Source of the DNA: Notamacropus eugenii
Taxonomy: Eukaryota; Chordata; Mammalia; Diprotodontia; Macropodidae
DNA length: 64,000 nucleotides
Direction: 5' to 3'
NCBI RefSeq assembly: GCF_028372415.1
Contig: NC_092872.1
Location: forward strand, 9,120,001 to 9,184,000
Below the pieces are notes generated by a model. It saw only the letters and a program-made list of their open reading frames with translations, did no database searches and had not been told where the DNA came from. Position 1 is the stretch's first letter. Every line of letters starts with the position of its first letter. This document shows, one piece after another, positions 34,401 through 46,499 of the stretch. A program made the translations under genes and the position numbers.

Positions 34401-37118
34401 ATATTAGATCCATGCAAAGAAAATGAAAGTGCAAGTTATTTAAAAGGAAACAAATTAAATCTACAGATACTAATTTGGAATACATAAATTAGAGCACATA
34501 GTTTTTAATAATCATAAAATCTAAGAGTTGGAAGGGATCTCGAAGGCCATCCAATCCAAATGGTACCTGAACAAAAATCTTCTTTACAACATATCCAGAA
34601 GCATGACAGAAGTCATGATGAAATTGCACTTAATTCTGAATTTAGGTAGATTCCATCAGTCCTGTTCCTTGCTATTGAACTTTTTGAATTATTGAACATA
34701 ATTTCTTTCTTCCTTATATAAAGGCTTAGAACAAACATTTATACATTCTATTTCATTTTCAACATTTGGTCATGACTGTCATAAAGGCCAGATGATCTCA
34801 CCCTATCTGTCTTGCTGATCTGCTTCAGATTTTTTTAACTCAGAGGCAGACAGTTCTAAAACAGGATTCACAAATCCAGAATATTCCGAATCGCCACTGT
34901 TACCTCTTTCAGCACTAACCAAGTCATCCTCTCACTCCAGCCCATTAGCATCATCAGAAGCGGAGGTAGGATTACTTCCAGTCTTCTTGCCGCTGTATTT
35001 TAATGCATTCTCTTCAGTTTTGGCTCGTTCTGTCAATGGAACCATTCTATTCATTCCTTCTTCATCTTCCCACTCTAGATCTAGGGACATGCTGTCATCA
35101 TTTCCACTCCTTGACTTGGTTTTGGTCATTAAGCCACAACTACTTTCTGTATTTGGTGTCAAAACCATGGCCTCTGATGAAAGTCTAGTACTTTGAAAAA
35201 CTTCATATTGTGACTTTATATTTCTCAAATAGGATTCAAAATCTTCTTCTGCCCTGAACTTTGATATTCTCCAGTGTTGGAATGCTGAGATCCTAGCATA
35301 CTCCTTTGCCTTCGCTGCTTTGCTGCCCTGGCTGCGTCTCACTGTGCAGCCCTTCTTCTAGTCTTACCTTCTCTTCTTGTAAGGCTAACTCTCTTTGAAT
35401 TTTTATATCAAATGTTTTCTGTTTTTCAGCAATAGAATCCTAATGCCTCTCTGTCAAGTCAGCTCTTTCTTCCTCAGTAAGGGGCTTTCCCCTTCATCAC
35501 TTTCTACTAGATTTTCAAACTCTGTAGTGAAATGCTCGCCTGTTGGGCACGCCCTAAAATACTTGGAGCCTCTGCTGCCGCCTCCCCACTGGAGCCGCCC
35601 TGCTTTCTTGCAGAGGAGCCTGAAGCACAGCAGCAGTTCCCCATGGCAAACCACTCGTCTGGCCCCCGACCTCAAGGCCTGGCTGCCCCCCTGCCATATG
35701 CGCCCAGGACAGCCCCTGTACCTGGGTGGGCACAAGGAGCTGCTAGCAGGCGGGTGAAGGGGGTGGGTTGAGAGGTTAGTTGGAGGGGCGTTTATCATTC
35801 CAGCGGTCCAGGAGAAAGCCTAGCCTGAGCCCAGGCCCTCTGGCCTTTCTCCATCCCAGTGCCCCCATGGCCCCTCTACCGGTTAGGTGGAGAGAGAGAG
35901 AACTGTGGCTAGATTCACAGTCTGGCAGGTAGACCCTGACCTACCCATGTGTGCCCAGCCTCGCCTCCTTTCTGTCTAGGCTAATTCTGCCTTTTAGAGC
36001 ATTCTTCCCCTCGTTGGCTTTTTGGACCTCTCGAATTAGTCTACTTTTAAAGGTGTTATTTTCTTCAGCATTTTGGGAGGGGAGGGGTCTCCTTTAGCAA
36101 GCTGTTGTGCTTTTCATGATTTTTTTGCATCGCTCTTATTTCTCTTCCCAATTTATCCTCCACCTCTCTTGTTTGATTTTCAAAATATTTTTTGAGCTAT
36201 TCCATGGCCTGAAACCATTGCATATTTATTTGGGAGGTTTGGGGTGTAGAAGCCTTGATTTTGATGTCTTCCTCTGATGGTCTGCTTTGTTCTTCCTCAT
36301 CTGAAAGGATGGAAGAAAATACCTTTTCACCAAGAAAGTGACCTTCTATAGTCTCATTTTTTCCCTTTTTGGGGCATTTTCCCAGCCAGTTACTAGACTT
36401 TTGAGTCATTTGTCAAGAAGAGGGTGTACTCTAGGTACCTGTAAATTCCCAGTTCCCCCAAGGTGGCACAATCAAGGGAGAGGAGTCCACTCCTCTCCTG
36501 GCCTGCGATCTGGTCTGGGAACAACCACAAGCTTTTCTGCCCAGGATCTGCAAGTCTAATTCCCTCTCCAGAGCCTCTACCAGCTCCACCAGCCAGTGTT
36601 CCTTCTCACCCCAGGACCACCACCTAGGGCTGAGATCCAGATCAGATGCTCAATTCCCCCAGGGTCTTTACACTGAGGGCTCCAAAAGTGGACGCTGCTG
36701 CTGCTGCCTGGGGCTGCTTGGAGCCGGGGCTAGAGCAGGACCCTGCTCCCTTCTCACCCAGGTGAAAGAGCTTTCTCACTGATCTTTGAAGTGGTCTTTG
36801 GTGTTTGTGGGTTGAGTAATCTGGGAACCACAGGTGCTGCCCATGATTCCATGCCCTGAAGCCTGCTCTGATCCTGTCCCTGCCATACCGTGCAGCCAAG
36901 GCTGGGCTGCACTCTACTCCAAACCTGGTGTGATAGACCTTTCCCATCAGACTTCCAGGCTGTCTTGGGCTGGAAATCTCTTTTACTCTGTTGTTTTGTG
37001 ACTTCTGCTGCTCTAGAATTAGTTTAGAGTCATTTTTTACAGGTATTTTATGACCTGTGTGGGGAGAGCTTCTACAGGTCCATCCTTCTACTGTGCTAGC
37101 TTGGCTCTGCTCCCCTCC
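31436..37118 (-). mobile_element. HAL1 (half-L1) copy 2, split by a retropseudogene
   Basis: The 3' half is 31436-33008 and the 5' half is 35981-37118, together about 2.7 kb. They match copies 1 and 3 block for block, including the ORF1 coiled coil (32988 down to 32692) and the N-terminal ORF1 part (36409 down to 36197). The YY1-like core at the 5' end is lost (gctagcttgg on the plus strand). The outer direct repeat gtcactcattaca lies at 30986-30998 and 37122-37134, a convincing target duplication. The AP1AR retrocopy (33009-35980) inserted into ORF1 later. Confidence 0.82.
33009..35980 (-). pseudogene. AP1AR processed retropseudogene
   Basis: Read on the minus strand, the 5' UTR (35980-35645) is followed by an ATG at 35644-35642, an AP1AR-like coding region to 34803, and a 3' UTR of about 1.8 kb. 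AATAAA (plus 33039-33044) and an A-rich tail lie at the end. AP1AR (gadkin) is a regulator of the AP-1 adaptor complex on endosomes. Recognised blocks are 'EFENLVESDEGESP', 'FESYLRNIKSQYEVF', 'SLDLEWEDEEGMNRM' and 'GSNPTSASDDANGLE'. The coding region is uninterrupted by introns. It is broken by a frameshift right after the first codons, further frame loss near 35340-35450, and a premature TGA at 34934-34932 where a tryptophan is expected. Target duplication: ctaattctgc(c/t)ttt at 32993 and 35981. Confidence 0.88.
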
Positions 37119-37739
37119 AAAGTCACTCATTACAGTGATTTGAAGGAGGGTTCTCCTGTGAGTTCTAATAGTTTTGAAATAGATTTGATAATTTCCTCCT
37201 ACCCATTTCAGCCCCTACATTTAGCGGCACAGGTTTTTTGAGATGAATGTATGTAGTAACTCAGTTACTAGGAAGAGGTAAAGAAAATGGGCATCAAATA
37301 AAACTTATTACAGAATATTCATTATGGTTGGCTGGAGTTGGGAGGCATACTGCATCTTTGATGCCATTCTTTCATGTCTGAGTTCAGATTGGGGTGCTAG
37401 TGGGTCAGTTTTAAAGATAGATTCCCACCTTTCTCTTTTTATACAGGAGAAAGCATATTTCTTAACTATGTTGGAGATGTTCTCTGTTTTTCAGGGATCC
37501 CACAATGTAACTGAGATTTTTGAGTATTGTAATTAGTTGAGAGGGAATGAGAGACATGCAGCTGGGATGTAACAGGTCCTATCTGTGGGAGTGGTCCACA
37601 CACTTCTTAAAACTGAACATCTCATCTGTAAGCAATTTTTGGAACATGCACCACTAATATTTATGTGTTTATTTATAAATTACATAATAGCCAATGCTCT
37701 AACATTTAGATACATTATAAGGCATAAAAATAGGTAATT

Positions 37740-38205
37740 TAAAGGGACAAAAAGAGATGTAATAATATTTTATGCTAGAGTCAACAGGAAACCACTCGAG
37801 TTCATTGAGTAAGGGAGAGAAATAGACCTGAACTTGAGGAAAATATGGCCCTTTTGTGGAGAATGGATTAGACTAGGTAAAAATTTGCAGAAGGGAAACT
37901 AATTAAGAGGCTTTTATAACAGTCCAGGGCTCTGAGATGATGCGACTTTAAACTATGACAGTGGCAGTGTGATAAGAGAGAAAGGGAAAGAGGTAATATG
38001 TATGAAGGTAGAAATGACAAGATTAGGTAAGTGAATGGATTCATGAATGTGGGGCAAAGGAAAGTAAGGAGTTAAAGATGACACTAAAGTTATGAGACTC
38101 TGGGTGACTAGAAAGATGCTGGCACCTTCAGCAGTAATAGGGAAGTCTGGAAGATAAATGGGTTGGGGAAAGGTAATGCAACTAAATCTGTGCTCCAGAT
38201 CATAG
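37740..38205 (-). mobile_element. L2/CR1-like LINE fragment, antisense
   Basis: It shows the ordered blocks caggaaaccactcgagttca, tgagtaagggagagaaatag, tataacagtccagggctctg and aaagatgacactaaagttat, as in the longer copy at 41870-44210. Frames are broken. Confidence 0.6.
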
Positions 38206-38209
38206 TCCA

Positions 38210-39230
38210 TTCATGTTTGTGTAACTCACTATATCTCTCCCAAAATAAAAAAGGGAGTAAAGTTTAACAAGTCTTTGCTTCTAGGCATAGAGTCCATCCT
38301 CAAAGAGGCACCTGCCACAGCCATGAGGTAATGTGGGAGTAGGACCAGAATTTTCCCAGTAGTACTTGTGGAACTGCTGTGTGCACTTAGACAATGGCAG
38401 CTGGCTTATAATGAGGGAGATTAGGAATTTGCACATCAGAGGAAGGGAATAAAATGGTGGAGATGGGATTAGCATTGGTACGGACATGACCCATGGTAGA
38501 CTATCAAAGCAGAGTGGGATTTAGTCTTTCCACTCTGCAACTGATTTGGGCCCCCCACAGGTGATGCCACACCTCCTCTGGGTATCCTATCCATCACTTT
38601 GGAGACCACTTACCTATGATCCCAGGCACTGTAGACCTCTTTGGACCCATGTCACCACATCAGTGAAGTTATAATTTAGTGGATGAAGACCTCACTGGTC
38701 TTTAGGGGTGAAAATAAAAGGGTGAGAAATAATGAAAACTGTATAGATATGCAAGGTACTGTATAGGTATCAACATGAGTCTTCTCAGGGAATTCTCTGA
38801 AATACCTAGTTAATGGCAAGGCAATGACTTAGTGGACATCTGAGAAACTCTCCTGCATAAATAACCATGACCTTATACAAAGGTACCAAAGTTTATTCAT
38901 AACCTGAATTTTTTTATTTAACTCTGCTGAACCAGCCTTCAGCCTGTAAAGCAGAGATGTCATACTACTGGACTGTAAGCTAAGTGGCTGAAAAAGAGTG
39001 TGACTGAGCCAAATTAAAATGCAATTGGGAAATATTAAACAAAAATAAATTTTTAAAAAACCCAGCATAGATAATGTTAGGGATCCGTTTCTACTTAACT
39101 GATATCACTGCTCTAAAGCATGTACGATGAACAGATTCACTAAAGGGCCTTTTGCTCTGTTTTATATATTGGAGGGTCTTACATTTATGAGATGGGCCAG
39201 CAGGTGTTTGGCCAGGGCTAGAATAGGCCC
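38210..39230. other. Unassigned intergenic stretch
   Basis: I see no gene or nameable repeat. The frames are short and unsupported. Confidence 0.3.
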
Positions 39231-39232
39231 TA

Positions 39233-39425
39233 ATGTTGTGGTTTGTCCTTGACAAAGGACCATGATGGAGATGATGACATGACTTGCAGTTGAATTGGAT
39301 TTGAGTGAGGAAGGACTGTGCAGTCACCAGCCTCACTTTCTCTTCCAGAGCCATCTGGTTCCAGTGGCCAGATATTGATCAGGATGATGACGAGATGGAC
39401 CTAAGACAAGTTCCCTGAAAGATCA
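39233..39425 (-). mobile_element. RTE-derived SINE, 3' half
   Basis: The plus strand starts ttgtggtttgtccttgacaa, then the aattggatttgagtgaggaa and 'cagcctcactttctcttcca' blocks. This is the same 3' half as at 6057-6200, sharing its tail with the RTE-type LINE at 9867. Confidence 0.65.
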
Positions 39426-39599
39426 TTATGGGGTGACTAGCTCTTGTTCAAGTCAGCCACGTTTTGCACACTCCTTTCACTGCCCATCCAAGTTTGTATT
39501 TATTCAGTCTGCTCATTCTGGAACTGGACTGGTGCTGTGCACTAGACCATTGCTAGTATGTCATTTTCTGTGTGAAATGATCATCATAAATTGAGATGT

Positions 39600-39790
39600 C
39601 TGAAGTATTACCCTACAGTCAATAAATATCAAGCACCTATGTCCCAGGCACTATGCTAAGGATACAAATGAGAAAAAAAAAATAGTTTCTACCTTCAAAA
39701 AGCTTAAAATCTAATGGGGGAAGAGAGTACACAAAACAGGTGAAAAGATATAGAAGGATATCTGGACTGAGGCATGATGTTAGTGGAATA
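39600..39790 (-). mobile_element. L2/CR1-like LINE 3' end, antisense
   Basis: It begins with aataaatatcaagcacctat, then 'ccaggcactatgctaaggat' and 'aaaaagcttaaaatctaatg', the antisense of the LINE 3' terminus seen at 20320 and 46230. Confidence 0.6.
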
Positions 39791-40249
39791 GAAGCCAAAC
39801 AGAACTGCTGATGGAGAATGAAGACTTGCTGGAAAGTTCTAAGCCCTCTGTAAAGGATGGTTTTGGCAGCAGTTTATAGCTTCACCTCCTAGCCCTCCAA
39901 TCAAAGGGAAAGGCAGCTGAGGGTGCTGAGAAGGTGTTAAGCATCCATCTCCATTATGATGAGATTACAGGTGATTAACTTATCTTTGGTGGAGATGAGA
40001 TATTTATGGAATAAAAACTAAGCAGAACTGTTGGTGGGAAAGGGAAACACCTAGGAGTAGTGTCCAGTAATAGACTGCTTGAAAAATATATATAGACTGG
40101 AACAGAGTACAGCTAAAAAAACCCAGTTGCTAAAAACCAGTCCCTACGATTGAGCCGATTTCTGGATTACACAGTTTAGGAAAAAGAAAAAGTATAGTAC
40201 ACTCTTAAAAAAAATGTTCTGAACTCAGGATCAAAAGACAAAGATTCAG

Positions 40250-41010
40250 ATTTCAGCTGTGAAAATTATTAACTATGTTAAGGTTAAGACTACCAGAAAA
40301 AATACAGAGCTGGAAAAAAAACCCATAAAATTCGTTTGAAAGAATGAACAAGCTATAATATCAAGGAAAGTAAGGAAAAAAAGATAGGAAGTGCTTCCAG
40401 AGCTCAGAATATAAATCAGAATCATCACAATCATTTGATACTGGTTTTAAAAAATAGAACAATAGACTAGATAATGAATCTCAAATAAGGAAACAGTTAC
40501 CTAGTGTTTGACAAAATTAGACTTGGACCAACAACTTACACTAAATTCCCACAATTAAAAGTGGATCTGTTACCTGAATATAAAGGTCATGCCATTTAAA
40601 AAATAGAAAAATATTACATATCTTTCATGGTTTGGGTAGAGATAATAATTCTTAACCAAAGAGCGGCAATTATGAAAGTTAAAATAATTTTGATAGTATA
40701 AAATGAAAAAAATTGCACAAATTTAACATCCAATATAAGAAGAGGAGACGTCAACTGAGAAAATATCAAACATCTCTGACAAGGATTTGATATGCAAGAT
40801 AAATAGAAAAAAGATAAAAAGCTGTACTCCAGTAGAGGAGTGGCTAAAAGATACGAACAATTGTCAAAAAAAGAATTACAAGCTATGAACAACTGTTTAA
40901 AAAATGCTCCAAATCACTAATATTAAGAGAAATGCAAATCAAAATAACTCTGAGATTTCACCTCACAAAATAAATTGGCAAAGATGACAAAAGATGGGAA
41001 GAGTTAATGT
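40250..41010 (+). mobile_element. L1 ORF2 fragment (RT-distal region), decayed
   Basis: Plus-strand blocks such as gaatctcaaataaggaaaca, agacttggaccaacaactta and 'agagaaatgcaaatcaaaat' belong to L1 ORF2 C-terminal half (compare 61310). It lacks the 3' UTR. No frame is open. Confidence 0.6.
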
Positions 41011-41029
41011 TGAAAGGCTTTATGAAAGG

Positions 41030-41560
41030 ACAGGCATACTAATACATTTTAGGTTGAGCTGAGAATTAGTACAGTTAGTGTTGAAGGACCAGAACTCAGG
41101 AGAGAATCTAGAGCTGGATTTACAGATGTGTGACTCTTCTGCATAGAGATGATAATGGAACCCATAAGAAGTCACTAAGACAGTGTAGCAGAGTGGGAAA
41201 AAATCCCAAAACAGAGCCTTGGACGCTGACAGGACATGGATGATGATCCTGAGGAGTTGTTAGGTTGGAGGAGATTCAAGAGAAAAGTGTTAAGGAAACC
41301 TAAGCAGGAGAGAGTATCCAAGGGAAGAGAGGGTGATCAACAGTATCAGTGCTACAAGAAAGTGTGCTTTTTGTAGCCCTTGATACTGTTGCATCAAGTA
41401 GGATGGGGGTTGAGAAAAAGTTAAATTTCAAAATTAAAAAATCAGTAGTATTTTTGAAGCAAATAGCCTCAGTTGAATGATGAAACTGGAAGTGAGTTTG
41501 TGAGCATTTTAGAAGAGTACAAGAGGAAAGGAAGCAAAGGCTAGTGTAGACAATTCTTTG
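41030..41560 (-). mobile_element. L2/CR1-like LINE fragment, antisense
   Basis: Blocks match the 42900-43330 part of the neighbouring longer copy: catagagatgataatggaacc, 'gagggtgatcaacagtatca' and 'cctcagttgaatgatgaaac'. It may belong to the same insertion cluster. Confidence 0.5.
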
Positions 41561-41617
41561 AAAGATACTTGCTCAGAAAGGGAGGAGAATTGTAGGACAA
41601 TAGCTTGCCAGAACAAT

Positions 41618-41855
41618 AAGTTCTTTGTTGTTCAGTCATTTGGGGTTTCTTTGGCAAAGATATTGGAATGGTTTGCCATTTTCTTCTCCAGCTCATTTTG
41701 CAGATGGGAAAACTGAGGCAAACAGGGTGAAGTAACTTGCCCAGGATCACACAGCTAGTAAATGTCTGAGGCCAGATTTGAATTCAGGAAGATGAATTTT
41801 CCTGACCCCCAAGCCCTGCACTCTATCCACTGTGCCACCTTCCTCTAGAAGCAGT
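41618..41855 (-). mobile_element. MAR1-type marsupial SINE, antisense
   Basis: The plus strand reads gttcagtcatttggggtttc, 'ttctccagctcattttgcag', 'gatcacacagctagtaaatg' and 'ctctatccactgtgccacct', which is the SINE in reverse. The sense copy lies at 44219-44425. Confidence 0.75.
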
Positions 41856-41869
41856 AAAGTTTACTGAGG

Positions 41870-44210
41870 ATTTTTTAAGAATGGAGGAGTTTGATGGTGT
41901 GTTTGTGTCCTGCAGGAAAGTAAACCAACAGATGAGAAGAAATTCTAGCTGAAAGAAGGTCTGATAGTAAGGGTAGCCTCCTTGAGGGTAAATGCAAAGA
42001 GGTGTCTGTGGAGATACTGGAATAAAGCAGGAGGCAGTAGGGAATTATGTTAAAGGGTTGTTATGAAGAGAAGGGGAAAAGAGGGAGCTTGGAATTAGGG
42101 TTAGTATAGGGGAAAGAATGAGGTATGTTTCTCCACTGAAGGAGGTGGGATTTTATCTGGGACTTAAATGAAGCCAAGAAGGTCAGTAGTCAGACTGAGA
42201 GAGGGAGAGCATTGCAGGCCTAGGTGAGAGACAGAGCTGAAAAATGGAGTGTCATTTGTGGAACAGCCAGGAAACCAATTCACTGAATTAAAGAGTAGGT
42301 GTTGGGGAATAAAGTGAGAAAAAACTGGAAGAGGAGGATGGAGCTAGGTTATGAAGAGCTTTAAAAGCTAAACAAAGCATCTTCTATTTCTTCATGGAGG
42401 TGATAATAAACCACTGGAGTTCATTGATTAGACCAATGTTTTAGGAAAATTGGTGGCTGAAGGGAAAATAGATTGGAGTGGGGAGAGACATAAGGCAGGC
42501 AGACCCTAGGCAGACTAACAGTCTATTGCAGTAATCCAGGTGTGATGTAATGAAAGCCTACACCAGAGTCTCAAGTATCAGAGGAGAGAAGGGTCATATC
42601 TGAGAAATATTGAAAGGTGAAATTGACAGGCCTTGGCAATAGATTGGATATAAGGGTGTAATAAATAGTAAAGAATCTGGGATAACTCTTAGATTTTGAT
42701 CCTAAGGAACTGGGAGGATGGTGTTGTCCTCTACAATAATAGTAAAGGTAGAAAGAGTTTAGGGGAAAAGATAATGAGTTCTGTTTTGGACATACTGAGT
42801 TTAAGGTGCCTACTGGACATCTAGTTCAAGATATCATCAAGAGATGAAAGATTGGAGATCAGCAGAAAGACTGGGGTGGGAAAGGTATATTTGAGAATCA
42901 TCATCGTAGAATCAATGGTCATTGATTCCATGGAAACTGATGAGATCCCCAATGGAAGTATATCGGGGGAGAAGAGAACCCAGGACAGAGCACTGAGGGA
43001 CACCTGCAGTTAAAAGGCATTATGTGGAGGAGAGTTCAGGAAAGGAGAAAGAGGAGTGATCAGTCAGAGGAGAACCAGGAGAGAGTGATGTCCTAAAGAC
43101 CCATAAATATCAAGGAGAGTGATCAATGGTATCAAAGGCTGAAAAGCAGGCCAAAGAGAATAAGTGTTGAAAAAAGACCACTGGATTTGGCAACTGAGAT
43201 CATTAGCATCTTTGGAAAGAGCAGAGGTTTTTTTGGAATTATAAGGCGAGGAGGCAGATTGTAAGGGGTTAAGAAGAAACAAAAAAACTGGAGGCACCTA
43301 TTGTAAACAATCTTTTCAAAGAGTTTACAAAGGGCAGAAGAGATAGAGGATGAGAGTGGGGATGGAAGGATCAAGGAGGAGAAGGGATGGAATGGGATCA
43401 CTTGAATAGGTAAAAGTGTCAGCCTTGGTAAGGAGTAAGGCCATTTCATCAAGGTGAAGAACAAGGAAGTGGCAGAAGGTACCTTAAGTGATAGGAAATG
43501 AGGAAGATGGGAGAAGAGGGAGTTCATTGTGAATGGCACTAATTTTTTCTGTAAAATAGAGATTCTCAACCAAGAGAGTGGCCTGGGAGAGAACTAAAAA
43601 GTCAAGGGATTCAAGGTCATGGTGCAGATGAAGAGTAGGATTATGTAAGGGAAGACAAAAGAAGAGGTGAGAATCAAAAAGATTATGGTCAGACAAGGGG
43701 ATTTCAGGACTCTTGAATATGGAGTTGGTTCATTTGTGGGTGATGGCAAGATTGAGGGTATGACTATATGTATAGCTGAGGTGGGTTGAAGGAGTAGCTC
43801 ATGAGAGGTGAGTTGGTTAAGAGACTGAATAGTCAGGGTATTTGAGGAAGAATTAATATGTATATTGAAGCCCCATAGTATTAGGACAAGAGTTGTAAAG
43901 GAGAGAAAAATTGTAAGCCAGGTATCAAACTTCTTGAGTGAGGAAAGGAAGCTCCCTGGGGCTCTGTGGACAACCACTACCAAAGTTTTGATTGAGTAGT
44001 AGGTCTGAATTGCACAGACCTCCAAAAAAAGAGGAGTTCTTGCCTGAAGGAGGAAGGTGGAGAACTTTGGAAGTGGCAGTGGGGAGCAAAGAGTATCCAA
44101 CTCACCTGCCTTGATCAGTAAGCTAAGGAGAATGAGCAAAGGTGCAGCAAGTACTCTGAAAGAGTGGCCAGGTAGGCAGCCAGGAGGAAGCCAGATTTCA
44201 GTAAGAGCTA
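41870..44210 (-). mobile_element. L2/CR1-type LINE with endonuclease and RT remnants
   Basis: This is the longest copy of the family in the window. Minus-strand frames show an endonuclease remnant ('VVVHRAPGSFLSSLKKFDTW' and a 'GFNIHINSSSNTLT' block equivalent to the GDFN motif; 44139 down to 43594), then the LSDHN/DSH region (43696 down to 43484). Reverse-transcriptase pieces follow ('ISSALCKLFEKIVYNR', 43569 down to 43132, and the VLCPGF-type block near 42990). The frames shift repeatedly, so the element is dead. The family is assigned by motif order. L2 versus L3 cannot be settled by eye. Confidence 0.7.
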
Positions 44211-44218
44211 ATAGATGG

Positions 44219-44425
44219 AAGGACAGCTAGGTGGTGCAGTGGATATAATGCCAGATCTGGGGTCAGGAAGACTTGAGTCCAAATCCTGCCTCAGACACTT
44301 GCTAGCAAGACCCTGGGCAAGTCACTTAACCCTGTCTGCCTCAATTTCCTCTTCTGTAAAATATGCTGGAGAAGTAACTTTGCCAAGAAAATCCAAAAGG
44401 GGGTCACAAAGAGTACATGACTAAA
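44219..44425 (+). mobile_element. MAR1-type marsupial SINE
   Basis: It starts ggacagctaggtggtgcagt, then 'gatctggggtcaggaagact', 'ctgggcaagtcacttaaccc', and a tail with 'ggtcacaaagagtacatgac'. The last block resembles the 3' end of RTE/BovB-type LINEs, as in SINEs mobilised by them. Confidence 0.8.
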
Positions 44426-44429
44426 ATGA

Positions 44430-45165
44430 ATGAACAAGAAGTAGAGGGAGTGGAACAGGAAAAATTTAACAAGAAGAAAAGTTTGTTGCCTATAGAATAA
44501 GCATTCCAGAAGGCACAGTGGAAGGGCAGGATGGAATTAGAATGAAACTTTGGGGTAGGAGGGTTGAGAGGGTTGGGAATGAGGAATTGATGGTAGGGAT
44601 TGTGGTCTGGATGATGATCTACAGAAGTTCTGAGACACTGGGATGTCAAGGGTATGACCAGGTGTGGAAATGTCCATCCTCAAGTGGAAGTTGCCACTCC
44701 TCTACACTTGAAGGATAGATGCAGGAGGAGATCTGGAGGACTGACGCTGAAGAGAGAGTCACTCTTCTGTACTCTGGAGATCCTCTATTCCCCTTTTCGG
44801 AGATGGGGCTGGCAGTAGGAGGTGAAGATGTCTTGTTTTGATACAGATGTGGTTGCTTTGGGGGAAAGGAAAGATGTCCAGCCTGGGCCCAAGTGGTCTT
44901 TCCTCAGGAGACACACTGTTCCCCATAGAAGGTGGAAGACTTGAGTGTTAGCACATCCCCATTTTAGGAAGACCGTGGACATAAACAATACCTAAGCTTT
45001 GTTCCAAAGGTTTTCCCCATTGTTTCACATTGCAGTGTGAGCAACAAGTTAGAGAGAAAGAAAGCAGCTCCTCCTTCTTGGAGGCCAGATCTCCTCCAGA
45101 ATGAGTCCTGAGCCAGGGTCCCTTCTGTGGGGAGGGGAGGAGAATGTGTCACCCAAACAACAACC
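44430..45165. other. Unassigned intergenic stretch
   Basis: Part of it (44430-44660) may continue the antisense LINE. Otherwise no gene or repeat was recognised. Confidence 0.3.
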
Positions 45166-45169
45166 CTGA

Positions 45170-45290
45170 TACTACAGGTTCCATGATCCCTATTTTACAG
45201 GTAAGGACACTAAGAATGGGAGAAAGTGACTTGACCAGGTCACATCCCTAATGTGCATCAAAAGTCCAACCAAGGCCTGCACCAGTGAAA
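45170..45290 (-). mobile_element. MIR-type SINE fragment
   Basis: The plus strand reads ccctattttacaggtaagga, then gagaaagtgacttgaccagg, an antisense core SINE. Confidence 0.55.
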
Positions 45291-45301
45291 GTAAAATAAG
45301 A

Positions 45302-45880
45302 ATGTGAGAGACAGTAAAGAGTTAAGTTTCCACAGAGTTGCTGGTCGCTGAGGTTACTAAAACAAGTCAGATAAGGAAGCTAGCAGACTGCTGGTGGACC
45401 CAGCCAATCAGGAGACAGTTGGCAGCCTTCAGAAAACCACAAAGGTCTTGATAAAGGGGACTAAGCCTGAAACTAGCCTAAACCAGTTGGGGTCAATGAC
45501 CGGAAGAAAGTTTTTCGTCATTCCGCTTGCTTAATAAGCCTCATGCATATTAACTGACACACCCCGCATAAAATCATCCCTCCATTTTTTGATCATGGGA
45601 TCTATGACAAGAGAAGGGTACATGGCTACACATACTTAGGGAAAAGCATATGATGGGTTTGTAAAGGAGATGGTGACCCGAAAGGGAATGGGTCAATCTG
45701 ATCCTGATTGGGAGGGACACCTCCAAGCTAACAGGATAAAACTGATCTCACTTCTATATTCAGCACTCCCTCCTCCTGAAGAGTAGTGGAGTCCGCTTCT
45801 GGCCAGACACCATCACTTCCTCTGAACTCTGCTTTAATTATCCTTGATACCTTTCAGTGTCAAGCAGGTTTCTAACAGGA
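45302..45880 (+). mobile_element. Possible solo LTR, second one
   Basis: The stretch starts tgtgagagac and ends tttctaaca (TG...CA). It has a CCAAT box in 'cagccaatcaggag', the same short context as in the LTR at 4098, and a TATA-like gcataaaatc near 45568. No clear polyadenylation signal or target duplication was found, so the call is weak; it could be another repeat type. Confidence 0.3.
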
Positions 45881-46229
45881 ACCACTGAGATGAGAAAACC
45901 TACCAAGTTCCTAGACAGAACCAGGAAAGAAAAGGACACTGAATGGATGGTCCCTCTTCCCTTTCATTTCCATTTCTGTCCCAAGCATCCAGATGCAGTA
46001 ACTCTGGTTCTGTGGCCCAGGCAGGAAGCCCCACCACCACTTCCAAGAGCTCATGCAATGTCAGTCTTACCACCATCCCCTTGTCATATGACTTCATGTT
46101 CTCCTCTCTGATAGGCTTTCCCTCAGACAGCTCATCAAACCTGCACACAAGTTTCTGACCTCTACCTGATCATGCTAGGTCACAACTCTGATCAACCAAA
46201 ACTGTGGAAACAGAACTTCCTTCTTTCCC

Positions 46230-46350
46230 ACAATGCAAACACAGTCAACAAGCATTTATTAAGTGCCTACTATGTACCAGGCACTTGGGATACAAGGAAA
46301 GGAATGAAATAGTCCTTGCCCCCAAAGAGCTTACAGTCTAACGGAAGTTC
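46230..46350 (-). mobile_element. L2/CR1-like LINE 3' end, antisense
   Basis: Very clear antisense terminus: caacaagcatttattaagtg, 'ctactatgtaccaggcactt', then caaagagcttacagtctaac. Confidence 0.7.
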
Positions 46351-46499
46351 CTGGGAAACTCATGACCAGCCAGGAACCCACTGCACAGAGGAGGAAGGTC
46401 AGGTGGAACTGAAGCTCATGTGGTTGTGACGCCATCCACTAGGCCAGCTTCATGTAATTAATTTAGGGCTGCTCCCATTTCATCCTGGGCACATGCCTT

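Noticed and set aside
34932..35798. Two long minus-strand frames as an active AP1AR gene
   Set aside because: Uninterrupted by introns, flanked by a target duplication inside HAL1, frameshifted at the start and stopped early: a processed pseudogene.
43132..44139. Long minus-strand frames as possible host genes
   Set aside because: Motif order (endonuclease then reverse transcriptase) and repeated frame breaks show a dead L2/CR1-like LINE.
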